A stretch of DNA of 10,919 nucleotides, taken from assembly GCA_041687295.1 (NCBI GenBank), contig JAWLCG010000154.1, positions 1-10,919 of the forward strand, read 5' to 3'. The position numbers and the translations under genes were made by a program. The notes beneath the pieces were generated by a model. It made no database searches and had not been told where the DNA came from. It saw nothing but the letters and a program-made list of their open reading frames with translations. Origin of the DNA: JAWLCG01 sp041687295 (lineage in GTDB: Bacteria > Planctomycetota > Phycisphaerae > SM23-33 > FEN-1343). This document shows, in pieces, positions 1 through 7,136 of the stretch. How positions within the stretch are numbered: position 1 is the first letter of the stretch; each line of letters starts with the position of its first letter.

Positions 1-56
1 GAGGGCTTAGGCTGTGGGCGGTCGGCGGGCGTGGCCGGCCGGCGCAGATGGAAAAC

Positions 57-63
57 GGGAGGA
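57..63 (+). promoter_or_regulatory. Ribosome binding site for the metalloprotease-like gene
   Basis: The sequence GGGAGGA ends four bases before the ATG at 68. It decides the start: a GTG at 14 in the same frame would put a polar, signal-less leader of 18 residues before the obvious export signal, and no comparable ribosome-binding sequence precedes it. Confidence 0.6.
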
Positions 64-67
64 CCCG

Positions 68-2008
68 ATGACCTGTCCCACTCATGTCGTGCCCCGCCGG
101 GCGGGGGGCCTTCTGATACGACTGGGCCTGCTGGCGGCGCTGCTGCTGGCGACGCGGGCACCGGCCCAGTCGGCCGCCGATGCCGTCGACGCCGAGTTCG
201 GCTACCGCGAGCTGACCGTCCGCGTGCTCGACGCCGACGGCAACCCCGTGCCCGACGCGAGGCTCTACGCCTGGTGCCGCCAGCGCAACCTCCTCTGGCC
301 CCGCCCGCCGGCCGACGACTACCTGCAGTACTACCTCGTGTGGCGGGAGGCGCATCTCGGGAAAACCGACGAGGACGGCTCGACGGTGGCGGAGTTGCCC
401 CCGGGGTCCTGGCTCTTCGTGGCCGTGGGCCGGGCGGGCGACAAGGTCGTCTGCGCCTGGACGCAGGCCGACATGGGCCGAACCGAGCAGGTCGTCCTCC
501 AGCCAACATCAGAGGCGACCGTCCAGTTCAGCCTTACGGCGCGGGACCCGCTGCGCCCCAGCCGGCTGCTGCTGCGGCCCCAGGGCACGGACATCTGGCT
601 GCCGGTGGCGCTGCCCGCCGCCGCCGAGCAGGTCGCGCTGCAGCTGTCGGCCGGCGCGGTGGACCTGTGGGCCCAGGGCGAGGGCGATGACCGCCAGCCC
701 TCCTTCGTCCTGGACTTCGGCAGAGTGAGCCCCTCGCCCAGGCCGGTGCGCCTGCTGGCCCGGGGTCAGCCGGCGCGGGTGGAGCTGGCCGAGCCCGAGG
801 GCATGCGGTTCCGGTGGTTCCGCCACGGCGAGTACGGGCTCTGCGGCACGGTCGGCGCGGGTGTCGGCGAGCTGCTGCTCAGCCCGGCCGAGTACACGCT
901 GGGCTACGAGGGCCCGCTGGGGCCGAACGCCCTGGCCCACCAGGCCGCCCGCTACCTCGACCTCCGCCGCACGCCCCGCCTGCGGCTGGGCCCGCGCCTG
1001 CCGCTGCGAGTGGGCGTCGAGACCCAGTCGGCGATCCGCGAGGGCGAGCAGGAGCCCAAGGACTACGAGCACTTCCAAAGCCAGGCCCGCTACGTCCGTT
1101 TCTACCTGGTCGATGCCAACAGCTTCCTGGTCAGCTATCTGGCCAACTCCCAGAGACAGCCCCTGGAGATGCAGGCCTGGCTGGTGAGCGGGGGGCGGGC
1201 GTTTCCGCTGACCCAGGTGGGCCGGGGGCAGATGCTCTTCCAGCGTCCGGAGGGGCGGGAGGTGCCGCTGAACCGGGTGGTGCGGTGGGGCCTGCGCATC
1301 CCCGGCGCCGACGGGCTCGTGCGAGGGGAGGTATGCACCCAGACCCGTCCGGTTCGCAGCCGACACTTTTCCTGCTACGCCAACGAGCTCGTCGTGCCCC
1401 ACGTGCAGGCGCTGCTGACGGCCTTCGACCAGACGCGGCAGGCGTTCGGCCAGGTCTGCGGGCGGACGCGGAGCAAGGGGCTCACACGGCTGCACCTGTG
1501 GGCGGAGTACCCCGGTGCCGCGGCGACGACGGACGGCTCGTTCCTGAACTTCGGGGCGGACTTTCTGGACTGGGACCAGGCGTATCGCTCGTACGTGTGG
1601 TGGCACGAGCTGGCCCACGGCTACGACTACCACCACGGCGGCTTCATGGAGATGATGCTGGAGGCCTCCCGCTGCAGCCAGGGGCCCATGCTCAGCGGCC
1701 AGACGGCGCTGTGGGACTTCCACGATGCCATGAACGGCCGACCCGCCCGCCACCCGGAGCGGTACCGCCTGCGGAACATCTACCTGTGGGCGTACGCCGA
1801 GGGCGGCCGAAAGTTCCTCCAGGCGGCCGAGGCCCTGGAGTCGCGCGTGCGCCCGCGGCTGATGCAGCGCGGCGCGACCGAGGACGAGGTCGACGCCGTT
1901 CTGCTGGAGACCTGCCTGCGGCGCGACCTGGGGGAGATCTTCGCTCGCTACGGCCTGGACGCCCCCGCCGCCCGCCGCCGGGCGATGCACGCCGTCCTGC
2001 GGCGGTAG
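68..2008 (+). CDS. Secreted putative zinc metallopeptidase with carboxypeptidase-regulatory-like N-terminal domain
   Basis: This encodes a 646-residue exported protein. Residues about 15-35 form a hydrophobic signal segment (GLLIRLGLLAALLLATRAPA) with likely cleavage after APA. Just after it, ELTVRVLDADGNPVPDARLY followed by G-x-T-D-E-D-G-S and a P-P-G-S-W segment is the usual pattern of a carboxypeptidase-regulatory-like/CNA-B beta-sandwich (about residues 45-125). The middle, about 130-450, is beta-rich and not recognised. A zinc motif H513-E514-L-A-H517 lies in a W-W-H-E-L-A-H context, so hydrolysis of peptide bonds is the likely activity. H523 sits where the third ligand of HExxHxxGxxH metzincins would be, although the usual Gly is Asp here; M541 could be a Met-turn. 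Alternatively E528 or E532 is a gluzincin-type third ligand. The start at 68 is chosen because of its ribosome binding site. Family is unassigned and substrate unknown; export and metal binding are the safe parts. Confidence 0.8.
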   Translation: MTCPTHVVPRRAGGLLIRLGLLAALLLATRAPAQSAADAVDAEFGYRELTVRVLDADGNPVPDARLYAWCRQRNLLWPRPPADDYLQYYLVWREAHLGKTDEDGSTVAELPPGSWLFVAVGRAGDKVVCAWTQADMGRTEQVVLQPTSEATVQFSLTARDPLRPSRLLLRPQGTDIWLPVALPAAAEQVALQLSAGAVDLWAQGEGDDRQPSFVLDFGRVSPSPRPVRLLARGQPARVELAEPEGMRFRWFRHGEYGLCGTVGAGVGELLLSPAEYTLGYEGPLGPNALAHQAARYLDLRRTPRLRLGPRLPLRVGVETQSAIREGEQEPKDYEHFQSQARYVRFYLVDANSFLVSYLANSQRQPLEMQAWLVSGGRAFPLTQVGRGQMLFQRPEGREVPLNRVVRWGLRIPGADGLVRGEVCTQTRPVRSRHFSCYANELVVPHVQALLTAFDQTRQAFGQVCGRTRSKGLTRLHLWAEYPGAAATTDGSFLNFGADFLDWDQAYRSYVWWHELAHGYDYHHGGFMEMMLEASRCSQGPMLSGQTALWDFHDAMNGRPARHPERYRLRNIYLWAYAEGGRKFLQAAEALESRVRPRLMQRGATEDEVDAVLLETCLRRDLGEIFARYGLDAPAARRRAMHAVLRR

Positions 2009-2179
2009 AGCGGCGTGGTCGGCCGGGCGAGAAGGTGGGGCTCCGCTCCGCTGCGCCCCAGCCTACGGCGCGGGGCGTCTTCGCAGGGGAGCGTCCAGGT
2101 GGAGTGTTAAGCTTCGCCCCTGCGGTTCCGCCACTCACGATTGATCGCCTCGGCCTCCCCAGGCCGGACCGCGTGGTTC
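2009..2179. other. Gene-free spacer with two potential hairpins
   Basis: No convincing gene is present. A G-rich/C-rich arm pair, GGTGGGGC at 2034-2041 and GCCCCAGCC at 2055-2063, can fold with one bulge 26 bases after the upstream stop codon. A second perfect 8-base pair, CGCAGGGG at 2082-2089 and CCCCTGCG at 2117-2124, is separated by 27 bases. Neither is followed by a T-run, so I do not call a Rho-independent terminator. They may be further repeats of the type found immediately downstream. Confidence 0.4.
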
Positions 2180-2267
2180 GGAGCCCCGAAGGGGCGGCAG
2201 TCTTTGGCCGGGGGCGTAAGCCCCCGGTAAATCGGCTGTTATGAGTTGAGCCCTGAAGGGGCGGCAG
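2180..2267 (+). repeat. REP-like palindromic module, forward copy
   Basis: The module has three palindromic blocks. Block A at 2180-2200 contains GAGCCCCGAAGGGGCGGCAG (GCCCC/GGGGC stem with a GAA loop). Block B at 2208-2227 is CCGGGGGCGTAAGCCCCCGG, a perfect 8-base stem with a GTAA loop. Block A' at 2248-2267 is GAGCCCTGAAGGGGCGGCAG, a near copy of A with one change in the stem. The same blocks recur inverted at 2286-2374. Alternating A-B palindromes like these are typical of dispersed extragenic repeats; copy number elsewhere in the genome cannot be seen here. Confidence 0.65.
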
Positions 2268-2285
2268 TGCGCCACGGTGCGCCAC

Positions 2286-2374
2286 TACCGCCCCATCGGG
2301 GCTCTGTGCATTGGGGGACGCCTGTTCCGGGGGCTCACGCCCCCGGCTAAAAACTGGCGCCCCTTCGGGGCTCC
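2286..2374 (-). repeat. REP-like palindromic module, inverted copy
   Basis: Read on the minus strand this repeats the A-B-A' layout of 2180-2267. Block A is at 2354-2374 (CTGGCGCCCCTTCGGGGCTC on the plus strand), B at 2327-2346 (CCGGGGGCTCACGCCCCCGG) and A' at 2286-2305 (TACCGCCCCATCGGGGCTCT). The stem of B is identical to the forward copy and only its loop differs. The 18 bases between the two modules hold a GTGCGCCAC direct repeat (2268-2276 and 2278-2286). Another partial block, CCTTCGGGGCTCC, follows near 2408-2420. The whole forms a large head-to-head inverted repeat that could fold into a cruciform. Confidence 0.6.
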
Positions 2375-2533
2375 AATCCACGCCTCTCCGTGGCTCCGAC
2401 CCACGGGCCTTCGGGGCTCCGGGCTGGCGGCGGGGGTCGGTGGATGCCTCTGCCCAGCCGCCCTGACGCAGCCCCACCTGTGCCGGGGCCCGGGTTGCCT
2501 TGCCTCGGGACGGGCAGCGTCTTTCAAGAGCGG

Positions 2534-2561
2534 TAGACAAAGCGGCGAAGTGTGGTAGCAT
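2534..2561 (+). promoter_or_regulatory. Candidate sigma-70-type promoter for the large surface-protein gene
   Basis: TAGACA at 2534-2539 (five of six matches to TTGACA) and TAGCAT at 2556-2561 (four of six to TATAAT) are 16 bases apart. This would start transcription around 2568 and give a leader of roughly 115 bases before the ATG at 2685. It lies in the least GC-rich part of the spacer. This is consensus matching only; planctomycete promoters are poorly defined. Confidence 0.3.
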
Positions 2562-2672
2562 GGATACTGTCGGCGCCGGGTAGATCGTCCCATCATGCCC
2601 ATTCTTTGTGCCGAAGGCCAGCAGGAGGCCGCTCAGCCCCCCCCGGTCTCAGCGGACTCACGGACTCACCTT

Positions 2673-2680
2673 GGGAGGTG
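2673..2680 (+). promoter_or_regulatory. Ribosome binding site for the large surface-protein gene
   Basis: GGGAGGTG lies four bases before the ATG at 2685, is close to a perfect anti-Shine-Dalgarno match, and supports that start, which is followed directly by a signal peptide. Confidence 0.6.
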
Positions 2681-2684
2681 ACGG

Positions 2685-5600
2685 ATGCGCCCTTCAGCGA
2701 CCCTGCGCGTTTCGGCTTGGCTGGCGGCGGCACTGATTCTCGCGGTGGCCCTGCCGACATTCGGCGGGCCGGACGCCGGCGTGTTCAGCGGGGCCACCGG
2801 CACGTTCTCCGGTAACCAGGAATACGGCATCCGGACCGGGCGCGACTTTCAATGCCCGCCGGTGACGAACCTGGTCATCCGCAACCTCACGAACTGGATG
2901 TGGCTCGAGGACGGGCCCGGGGTGCAGCTCTATCACTATCGGCCCAAGGGGGCTAACGGCGGGCTCTACGCCAGCGGCACGCACGGGCTGGCCGGTCTGC
3001 CGCTGGGCATCGACTTCGACCCGGGCGCCTGGCTGGTCGAGGGCGTGATCCCCGGCTTCGTGATGACGATGGGGGCGGGGTATCACGGCCTGACGGCCCA
3101 GAGTCACGGCGGCTCCGGGGGCCATGGAGGCAACGCCTACATCCTCGGCGACGCGGGCAACGGCGGGCATGGGGCGGCCGGGGGCACGGTGAACGTCCTG
3201 GTCGAGACGCCCGCCACGCGCCATCCGACGATGGGCAAGCATATTCTCACTGAGGGCAGCCAGGCCCACGGCGTCTTCGCCCGCAGCATGGGCGGCAACG
3301 GCGGCAACGGCGGGGACGCCTGGGGCCTCTACGGGGCTGCGGGCAACGGCGGTGCCGGCGGGCGCGGCGGGGAAGTGACCGTCGATGTTGACGCCTGGAT
3401 CATGACCTACGGCCTGGACTCAGTTGGCGTGGTCGCGCAGAGCCTGGGCGGCACCAGCGGCGCCGGGGGCGCCGGCGGCGGCCTGTGGGGCCATGGCGGC
3501 GACACGCGCAGCAGCGGCACGGGCGGCCTGGTCAGCGTCAGTACGGCGGGGCTCATTGAGACGGTGCTGGCGGATTCGCACGGGGTGCTGGCCCAGAGCA
3601 TCGGCGGCTTTACCCGCGGTGCCGGCGGGGCGGGCGGCTTCTGGGGCGAGGGCGGCAGCGCGGGCAGCAGCGGCGACGGCGGCGCGGTCCTCGTCAACAA
3701 CACCTCGCGGCTGATCGTGCGCGGGGCGGATTCCTACGGCCTGTTCGCCGAGAGCATCGGCGGCGGCGGCGGCAGCGCGGGCGAGGCCGGCGGGGTCTAC
3801 GCCATCGGCGGCACGGGCGGCGGGGGCGGCGACGGTAGCAGCGTTTCTGTGACCAATTCCGGCGTCATCTCGACCTACGGCGTGGACGGGGCCGGTATCG
3901 TGGCCCAGAGCATCGGCGGCGGCGGGGGGCGCGGCGGCGGGGCGGGCGCGATGTTCACCGTGGGCGGCGATGGGGCACTGGGCGGCGACGGCGGCAGGGT
4001 CACGGTGACCAACAGCGGCTCGATCGTCACGCCGGGCAACTGGGCGGACGCCATCGCGGTCCAGAGCATCGGCGGCGGCGGAGGCCGGGCGCGGGCCACC
4101 GGCGGGGTGGCGCTCAACGTCGGCGGCAGCGGCGGCACCGGCGGCGACGGCAACGACATCGAGATCACCAACCACGGCGTGCTGCGGACCACCGGCTACA
4201 ACGCCAGCGCGATCCTCGGCCAGAGCATCGGCGGGGGCGGGGGCAACAGCGGCTCGCTCCAGACGACCAGCGCGCTGGCCAACTGGACGGTCGGGGGCGA
4301 CGCCGGCGGGGCCAGCCCCGGCGGGTGGGTCCAGATCACCTCCGGCTCGGACACGCAGGCGCCGGCCCTGCGGACCTCCGGCGACTTCTCGCCCGCCATC
4401 CACGCCCAGAGCATCGGCGGCGGGGGCGGGCGGGCCGGCAATCTGGCGTCCGTGACCGCCGGCTACGGCGCCGCGATGGGCATCTCCCTGGGCGGCAAAG
4501 GCGGCGGCGGCGGCGACGGCGGCGATGTCGAGATCACCTCCTACAGCCCGATCACCACCGCCGGCAGCGTGTCCCATGCCCTGCTGGCCGAGAGCATCGG
4601 CGGCGGCGGCGGGTCGGGAGCGAACGTGTTCACCGGGACGGTGATGGTCGGCGTCTCTGGGGCCGTCGGGACGACCGCCTCGGTCAACCTGGGCGGCTGG
4701 GGCGGCGACGGCGGCGACGGCCACTGCGTCACGGTCAACAACCGGGGCGATCTGGCCACCTCCGGGCCCAACGCCTTCGGCATCCTCGCCCAGAGCGTCG
4801 GCGGCGGGGGCGGCAGCGGCGGCAACGTCCTGAGCGGCGGGTTCACCATCGGGTCCATGACAAGCATCAATGTCGCGCTCGGCGGCGTCGGCGGGGCCGG
4901 CGGACACGGCGACGCGGTCAGCGTGGACAACGCCGGCACGATCCACACGCAGGGCTCCGCGGCCCACGGCATCCTCGCCCAGAGCGTCGGCGGCGGCGGC
5001 GGGACCGGAGGCAGCAGCCTGACGCTCAACTTCGATGCCTCCATCGTGACAGCCATCAAGGACCTCGGAACAGCCCTGATCCCCACCCCGGGCCTGTCGA
5101 TGGCCGTGGGCGGCGCGGGCGGCGCGGGCGGCTCGGGCTCTGTGGCCGAGGGCGACCCCTCTCAGCCGACCCTGGTGCGCGTCGTCAACCACGGGCCGAT
5201 CCGCACGGAGGGCACGCTCGCCCACGGCATCCTTGCCCAGAGCATCGGCGGCGGCGGCGGGGCGGCCGGCCACGACTTCACGCTGGACGTCTCGCCGCTG
5301 GACCCCATGTGGCTGCTGGAACTCTCCCGCACGCTGGGCCTCACCGCCGGCGTCTCGCTGGGCTCCTACGGCGGCATCGGGGGCCATGGCGGCGGGGTCC
5401 GTGTGGAAAACAGCGACACCATTGAGACCCACGCCAACTTCGCCAGCGGCATCGTCGCCCAGAGCGTCGGCGGCGGCGGGGGGTTCAACGGGTTGAGCAT
5501 CTCGGACATCGGCGGCGCGTACAATCTCACGCATTCGCTCGTGACCGTGGAACTGCTCCCCAACGGCTCGGGCAATGGCGGCATGGTCTCTGTCGCCAAC

Positions 5601-6911
5601 AGCTCGCAGATCACCACCCACGGCCAGGGGTCGTTCGGCATCCACGCCCAGAGCGTCGCCGGCGGCGGCGGCGTGGTGGCCGTCAGTGAGATGAACGACA
5701 TGACCCTGATGGAGGGTCTGGCCTTTGCGATGGGCTATGAGATCGACCCGCTCATGGGCCTGGGTGCCCTCTTCTCCGGCAGTGCCGGCGGCTGGGGCTC
5801 GGCCGATAGGGTGTTCGTCGCGCACACCGGCAGCGTTGAGACCTTCGGGGATTGGTCGCACGGCATCTTCGCGCAGAGCGCGGCTGCGCAGGGCTCGGCC
5901 GGCGCGGTCACGATCACCGCGGGCGGCCCGGTCATCGTCCACGGGGCCGACGCGCACGGCCTCTATGCCCAGAGCGTCGGCTATATGGGCTTCGGCGGCG
6001 CCATCAGCATCACCCTCAACGCCGGCGCCACCATCCAGGGCGGATCGGGCACGGGCGCCGGCGTGGTGATCGAGGGCGAGCGGGACAACGTGCTGACCAA
6101 CCATGGCGCCATCTGGGCCCTGAGCGGCACGGCCATCCTCGGCGGCGCCGGCCATGATGCGATCGTCAACCACGGGACGGTAACCGGCAGCGTCCTGCTG
6201 GGCGCGGGGCAGAACTCCTTCGCCAACCATGGCCGCTTCGACGCCGGCCCGCTGATCGACCTCGGCACCGGCTCGCTGCGAAACGCCGGGGTGCTTTCAC
6301 CCGGCGGCCCGGGCGTCGTGGCCGCCACCTCGCTGATCGGGGACTGGGTCCACGCCGAAGGCGGCACACTGGAGATCGACATTGCCGGCGTACTGGCCGG
6401 CTTCTACGACGTGTTAGAGGTGGCCGGGGCCCTGACGAGCGAGTTGCCCCTGCTGGCGATGGGTCTGGATGTCCTGCTGATGGACGGCTTTGACGTGACG
6501 GCGATCGCCCCCCAGCAGAGCGTGGCCCTGCCATTCTTCCACGTCGCCACGGGTGGCGGCGAGGTCGAGTGGACGCTCGGCACCGTCACCGGGGCGCCGG
6601 CCTGGCTGGCATTCGATATCCTCGCCGCGCAGGATGGCTGGGCCGAGTTGCAGATCCGCAACACCGTGTTGCCCGGCGACAGCAACGCCGATGGCCGGGT
6701 CGACGACCGCGACCTGAACATCCTGCTGAGCCACTGGGGTGACGCCGGCAGGACCTGGTGCGACGGCGACGCCAACGCCGACGGGCGGGTCGACGACAGC
6801 GACCTGAACCTCCTGCTGAGCCATTGGGGCCAAACCCCAGCCATCCCCGAGCCAGCCAGCCTGGCCCTGCTGGCCCTGGGGACCGCAGGGCTGCTGCGCC
6901 GCCGCCGGTAG
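2685..6911 (+). CDS. Autotransporter-passenger-like Gly-rich repeat protein with dockerin pair and PEP-CTERM tail
   Basis: This 1408-residue protein is probably a surface or matrix protein. Order: signal peptide, residues 1 to about 27 (basic start, then AWLAAALILAVALP); a non-repetitive stretch to about 130; 17 repeats centred on A-Q-S-[IV]-G-G-G-G-G between about 132 and 1105, each ending in strands like V-x-V-x-N-x-G-x-I-x-T-x-G, which suggests a beta-helix; then about 1110-1325 with VNHGTVTGSVLLGAG, N-S-F-x-N-H-G, LRNAGVLSPGGPG and GGTLEIDIAG, a pattern I know from the segment before the barrel in proteobacterial autotransporters. No beta-barrel follows. Instead there are two calcium-loop motifs, GDSNADGRVDDRDLN and GDANADGRVDDSDLN, each followed by LLSHWG (about 1331-1382, a dockerin type I pair), then I-P-E-P (1387-1390), a hydrophobic helix and RRRR at the end: a PEP-CTERM signal cleaved by an exosortase. 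The repeats point to adhesion or a structural role by analogy; the exact function is unknown. Confidence 0.88.
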   Translation: MRPSATLRVSAWLAAALILAVALPTFGGPDAGVFSGATGTFSGNQEYGIRTGRDFQCPPVTNLVIRNLTNWMWLEDGPGVQLYHYRPKGANGGLYASGTHGLAGLPLGIDFDPGAWLVEGVIPGFVMTMGAGYHGLTAQSHGGSGGHGGNAYILGDAGNGGHGAAGGTVNVLVETPATRHPTMGKHILTEGSQAHGVFARSMGGNGGNGGDAWGLYGAAGNGGAGGRGGEVTVDVDAWIMTYGLDSVGVVAQSLGGTSGAGGAGGGLWGHGGDTRSSGTGGLVSVSTAGLIETVLADSHGVLAQSIGGFTRGAGGAGGFWGEGGSAGSSGDGGAVLVNNTSRLIVRGADSYGLFAESIGGGGGSAGEAGGVYAIGGTGGGGGDGSSVSVTNSGVISTYGVDGAGIVAQSIGGGGGRGGGAGAMFTVGGDGALGGDGGRVTVTNSGSIVTPGNWADAIAVQSIGGGGGRARATGGVALNVGGSGGTGGDGNDIEITNHGVLRTTGYNASAILGQSIGGGGGNSGSLQTTSALANWTVGGDAGGASPGGWVQITSGSDTQAPALRTSGDFSPAIHAQSIGGGGGRAGNLASVTAGYGAAMGISLGGKGGGGGDGGDVEITSYSPITTAGSVSHALLAESIGGGGGSGANVFTGTVMVGVSGAVGTTASVNLGGWGGDGGDGHCVTVNNRGDLATSGPNAFGILAQSVGGGGGSGGNVLSGGFTIGSMTSINVALGGVGGAGGHGDAVSVDNAGTIHTQGSAAHGILAQSVGGGGGTGGSSLTLNFDASIVTAIKDLGTALIPTPGLSMAVGGAGGAGGSGSVAEGDPSQPTLVRVVNHGPIRTEGTLAHGILAQSIGGGGGAAGHDFTLDVSPLDPMWLLELSRTLGLTAGVSLGSYGGIGGHGGGVRVENSDTIETHANFASGIVAQSVGGGGGFNGLSISDIGGAYNLTHSLVTVELLPNGSGNGGMVSVANSSQITTHGQGSFGIHAQSVAGGGGVVAVSEMNDMTLMEGLAFAMGYEIDPLMGLGALFSGSAGGWGSADRVFVAHTGSVETFGDWSHGIFAQSAAAQGSAGAVTITAGGPVIVHGADAHGLYAQSVGYMGFGGAISITLNAGATIQGGSGTGAGVVIEGERDNVLTNHGAIWALSGTAILGGAGHDAIVNHGTVTGSVLLGAGQNSFANHGRFDAGPLIDLGTGSLRNAGVLSPGGPGVVAATSLIGDWVHAEGGTLEIDIAGVLAGFYDVLEVAGALTSELPLLAMGLDVLLMDGFDVTAIAPQQSVALPFFHVATGGGEVEWTLGTVTGAPAWLAFDILAAQDGWAELQIRNTVLPGDSNADGRVDDRDLNILLSHWGDAGRTWCDGDANADGRVDDSDLNLLLSHWGQTPAIPEPASLALLALGTAGLLRRRR
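3078..6000 (+). repeat. Seventeen in-frame Gly-rich repeats inside the surface-protein gene
   Basis: The Q (or R/E) codon of each A-Q-S core lies at 3099, 3282, 3438, 3594, 3750, 3906, 4062, 4221, 4407, 4590, 4791, 4980, 5238, 5460, 5649, 5874 and 5970. From the second to the seventh copy the spacing is exactly 156 bases (52 residues). It then becomes 159, 186, 183, 201, 189, 258, 222, 189, 225 and finally 96. Copies 5-14 carry S-[IV]-G-G-G-G-G; the first four and last three are divergent, the last two reading AQSAAAQGSAG and AQSVGYMGFGG. The repeats differ in most codons outside the core, so they are old and not recent tandem duplications. Confidence 0.85.
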
Positions 6912-7026
6912 CCCCGCCGGGCCGTATGGAGTGCGTCGGTTGCGACGCCGCTTTGGCTTGGGTCGCCATTGAGCCAAATCGTCACAGCCACAGTGACTGT
7001 CCCGGGCTATCCCCTGGTTTTCCCCG

Positions 7027-7055
7027 TTGTCAATAATCGGGAGCCGTGGTAGGTT
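7027..7055 (+). promoter_or_regulatory. Candidate promoter upstream of the small PEP-CTERM gene
   Basis: TTGTCA at 7027-7032 (five of six to TTGACA) is followed after 17 bases by TAGGTT at 7050-7055 (three of six to TATAAT). The surrounding stretch, about 6975-7100, is clearly richer in A and T than the coding regions. Transcription would begin around 7062, at the left edge of the palindrome at 7063-7084. The -10 match is weak. Confidence 0.35.
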
Positions 7056-7062
7056 ATCCTGG

Positions 7063-7084
7063 TATTCGTACGAGTGTACGAATA
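7063..7084. promoter_or_regulatory. Perfect 9+4+9 palindrome, candidate operator
   Basis: TATTCGTAC at 7063-7071 and GTACGAATA at 7076-7084 are perfect inverse complements around GAGT. The site begins 7 bases after the candidate -10 element, so a dimeric repressor bound there would block initiation or early elongation. It resembles operator sites of dimeric helix-turn-helix regulators in length and symmetry, but no regulator gene is in the window and I cannot name a family. Alternatively the RNA forms a 9-bp hairpin at the 5' end of the message. Confidence 0.45.
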
Positions 7085-7109
7085 ATGACAGCTCCTGATG
7101 ATCCCCGAT

Positions 7110-7129
7110 GGAGGGGCGACAATGGAGGA
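7110..7129 (+). promoter_or_regulatory. Two overlapping start-site contexts for the small PEP-CTERM gene
   Basis: GGAGGGG at 7110-7116 lies five bases before an ATG at 7122, and GGAGGA at 7124-7129 lies seven bases before an ATG at 7137, in the same frame. The second is preferred because translation then begins MLTKRFW, a normal basic signal-peptide start, while the first adds the acidic MEDLA. Both could be used. Confidence 0.5.
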
Positions 7130-7136
7130 CTTGGCG

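Noticed and set aside
14..67. GTG start at 14 for the metalloprotease-like gene
   Set aside because: It adds a polar leader before the signal peptide, while GGGAGGA supports ATG at 68.
509..1990. Antisense open frame of 493 codons opposite the metalloprotease-like gene
   Set aside because: Composition is that of a GC-rich shadow frame and no motif is seen; the plus-strand frame carries HELAH and a signal peptide.
814..2244. Overlapping plus-strand frame of 476 codons
   Set aside because: Arg/Pro/Ala-rich shadow of the metalloprotease-like gene that runs on into the repeat spacer; no ribosome binding site or motif.
2180..2420. CRISPR array
   Set aside because: The repeats are palindromic, occur in both orientations, have unequal spacing and few copies; no cas gene is near.
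2277..2602. Short open frames on both strands in the spacer between the first two genes
   Set aside because: They lie across the palindromic modules, and their translations reflect the repeats only.
3078..6000. Mycobacterial PE-PGRS-type protein
   Set aside because: There is no PE domain; the A-Q-S-[IV]-G5 core with strand-rich intervals and the dockerin/PEP-CTERM end fit an autotransporter-like passenger in a planctomycete-type genome better.
3420..6230. Antisense open frame of 936 codons opposite the surface-protein gene
   Set aside because: It is a by-product of GGC/GGG-rich repeats read on the other strand: Ala, Asp, Arg and Gly dominate, there is no domain, and the sense frame has a signal peptide, dockerins and a sorting tail.
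6912..7026. Rho-independent terminator after the large surface-protein gene
   Set aside because: No stable stem followed by a T-run is visible after the stop codon; the short TCAC/GTGA pairing near 6980-7000 is too weak.
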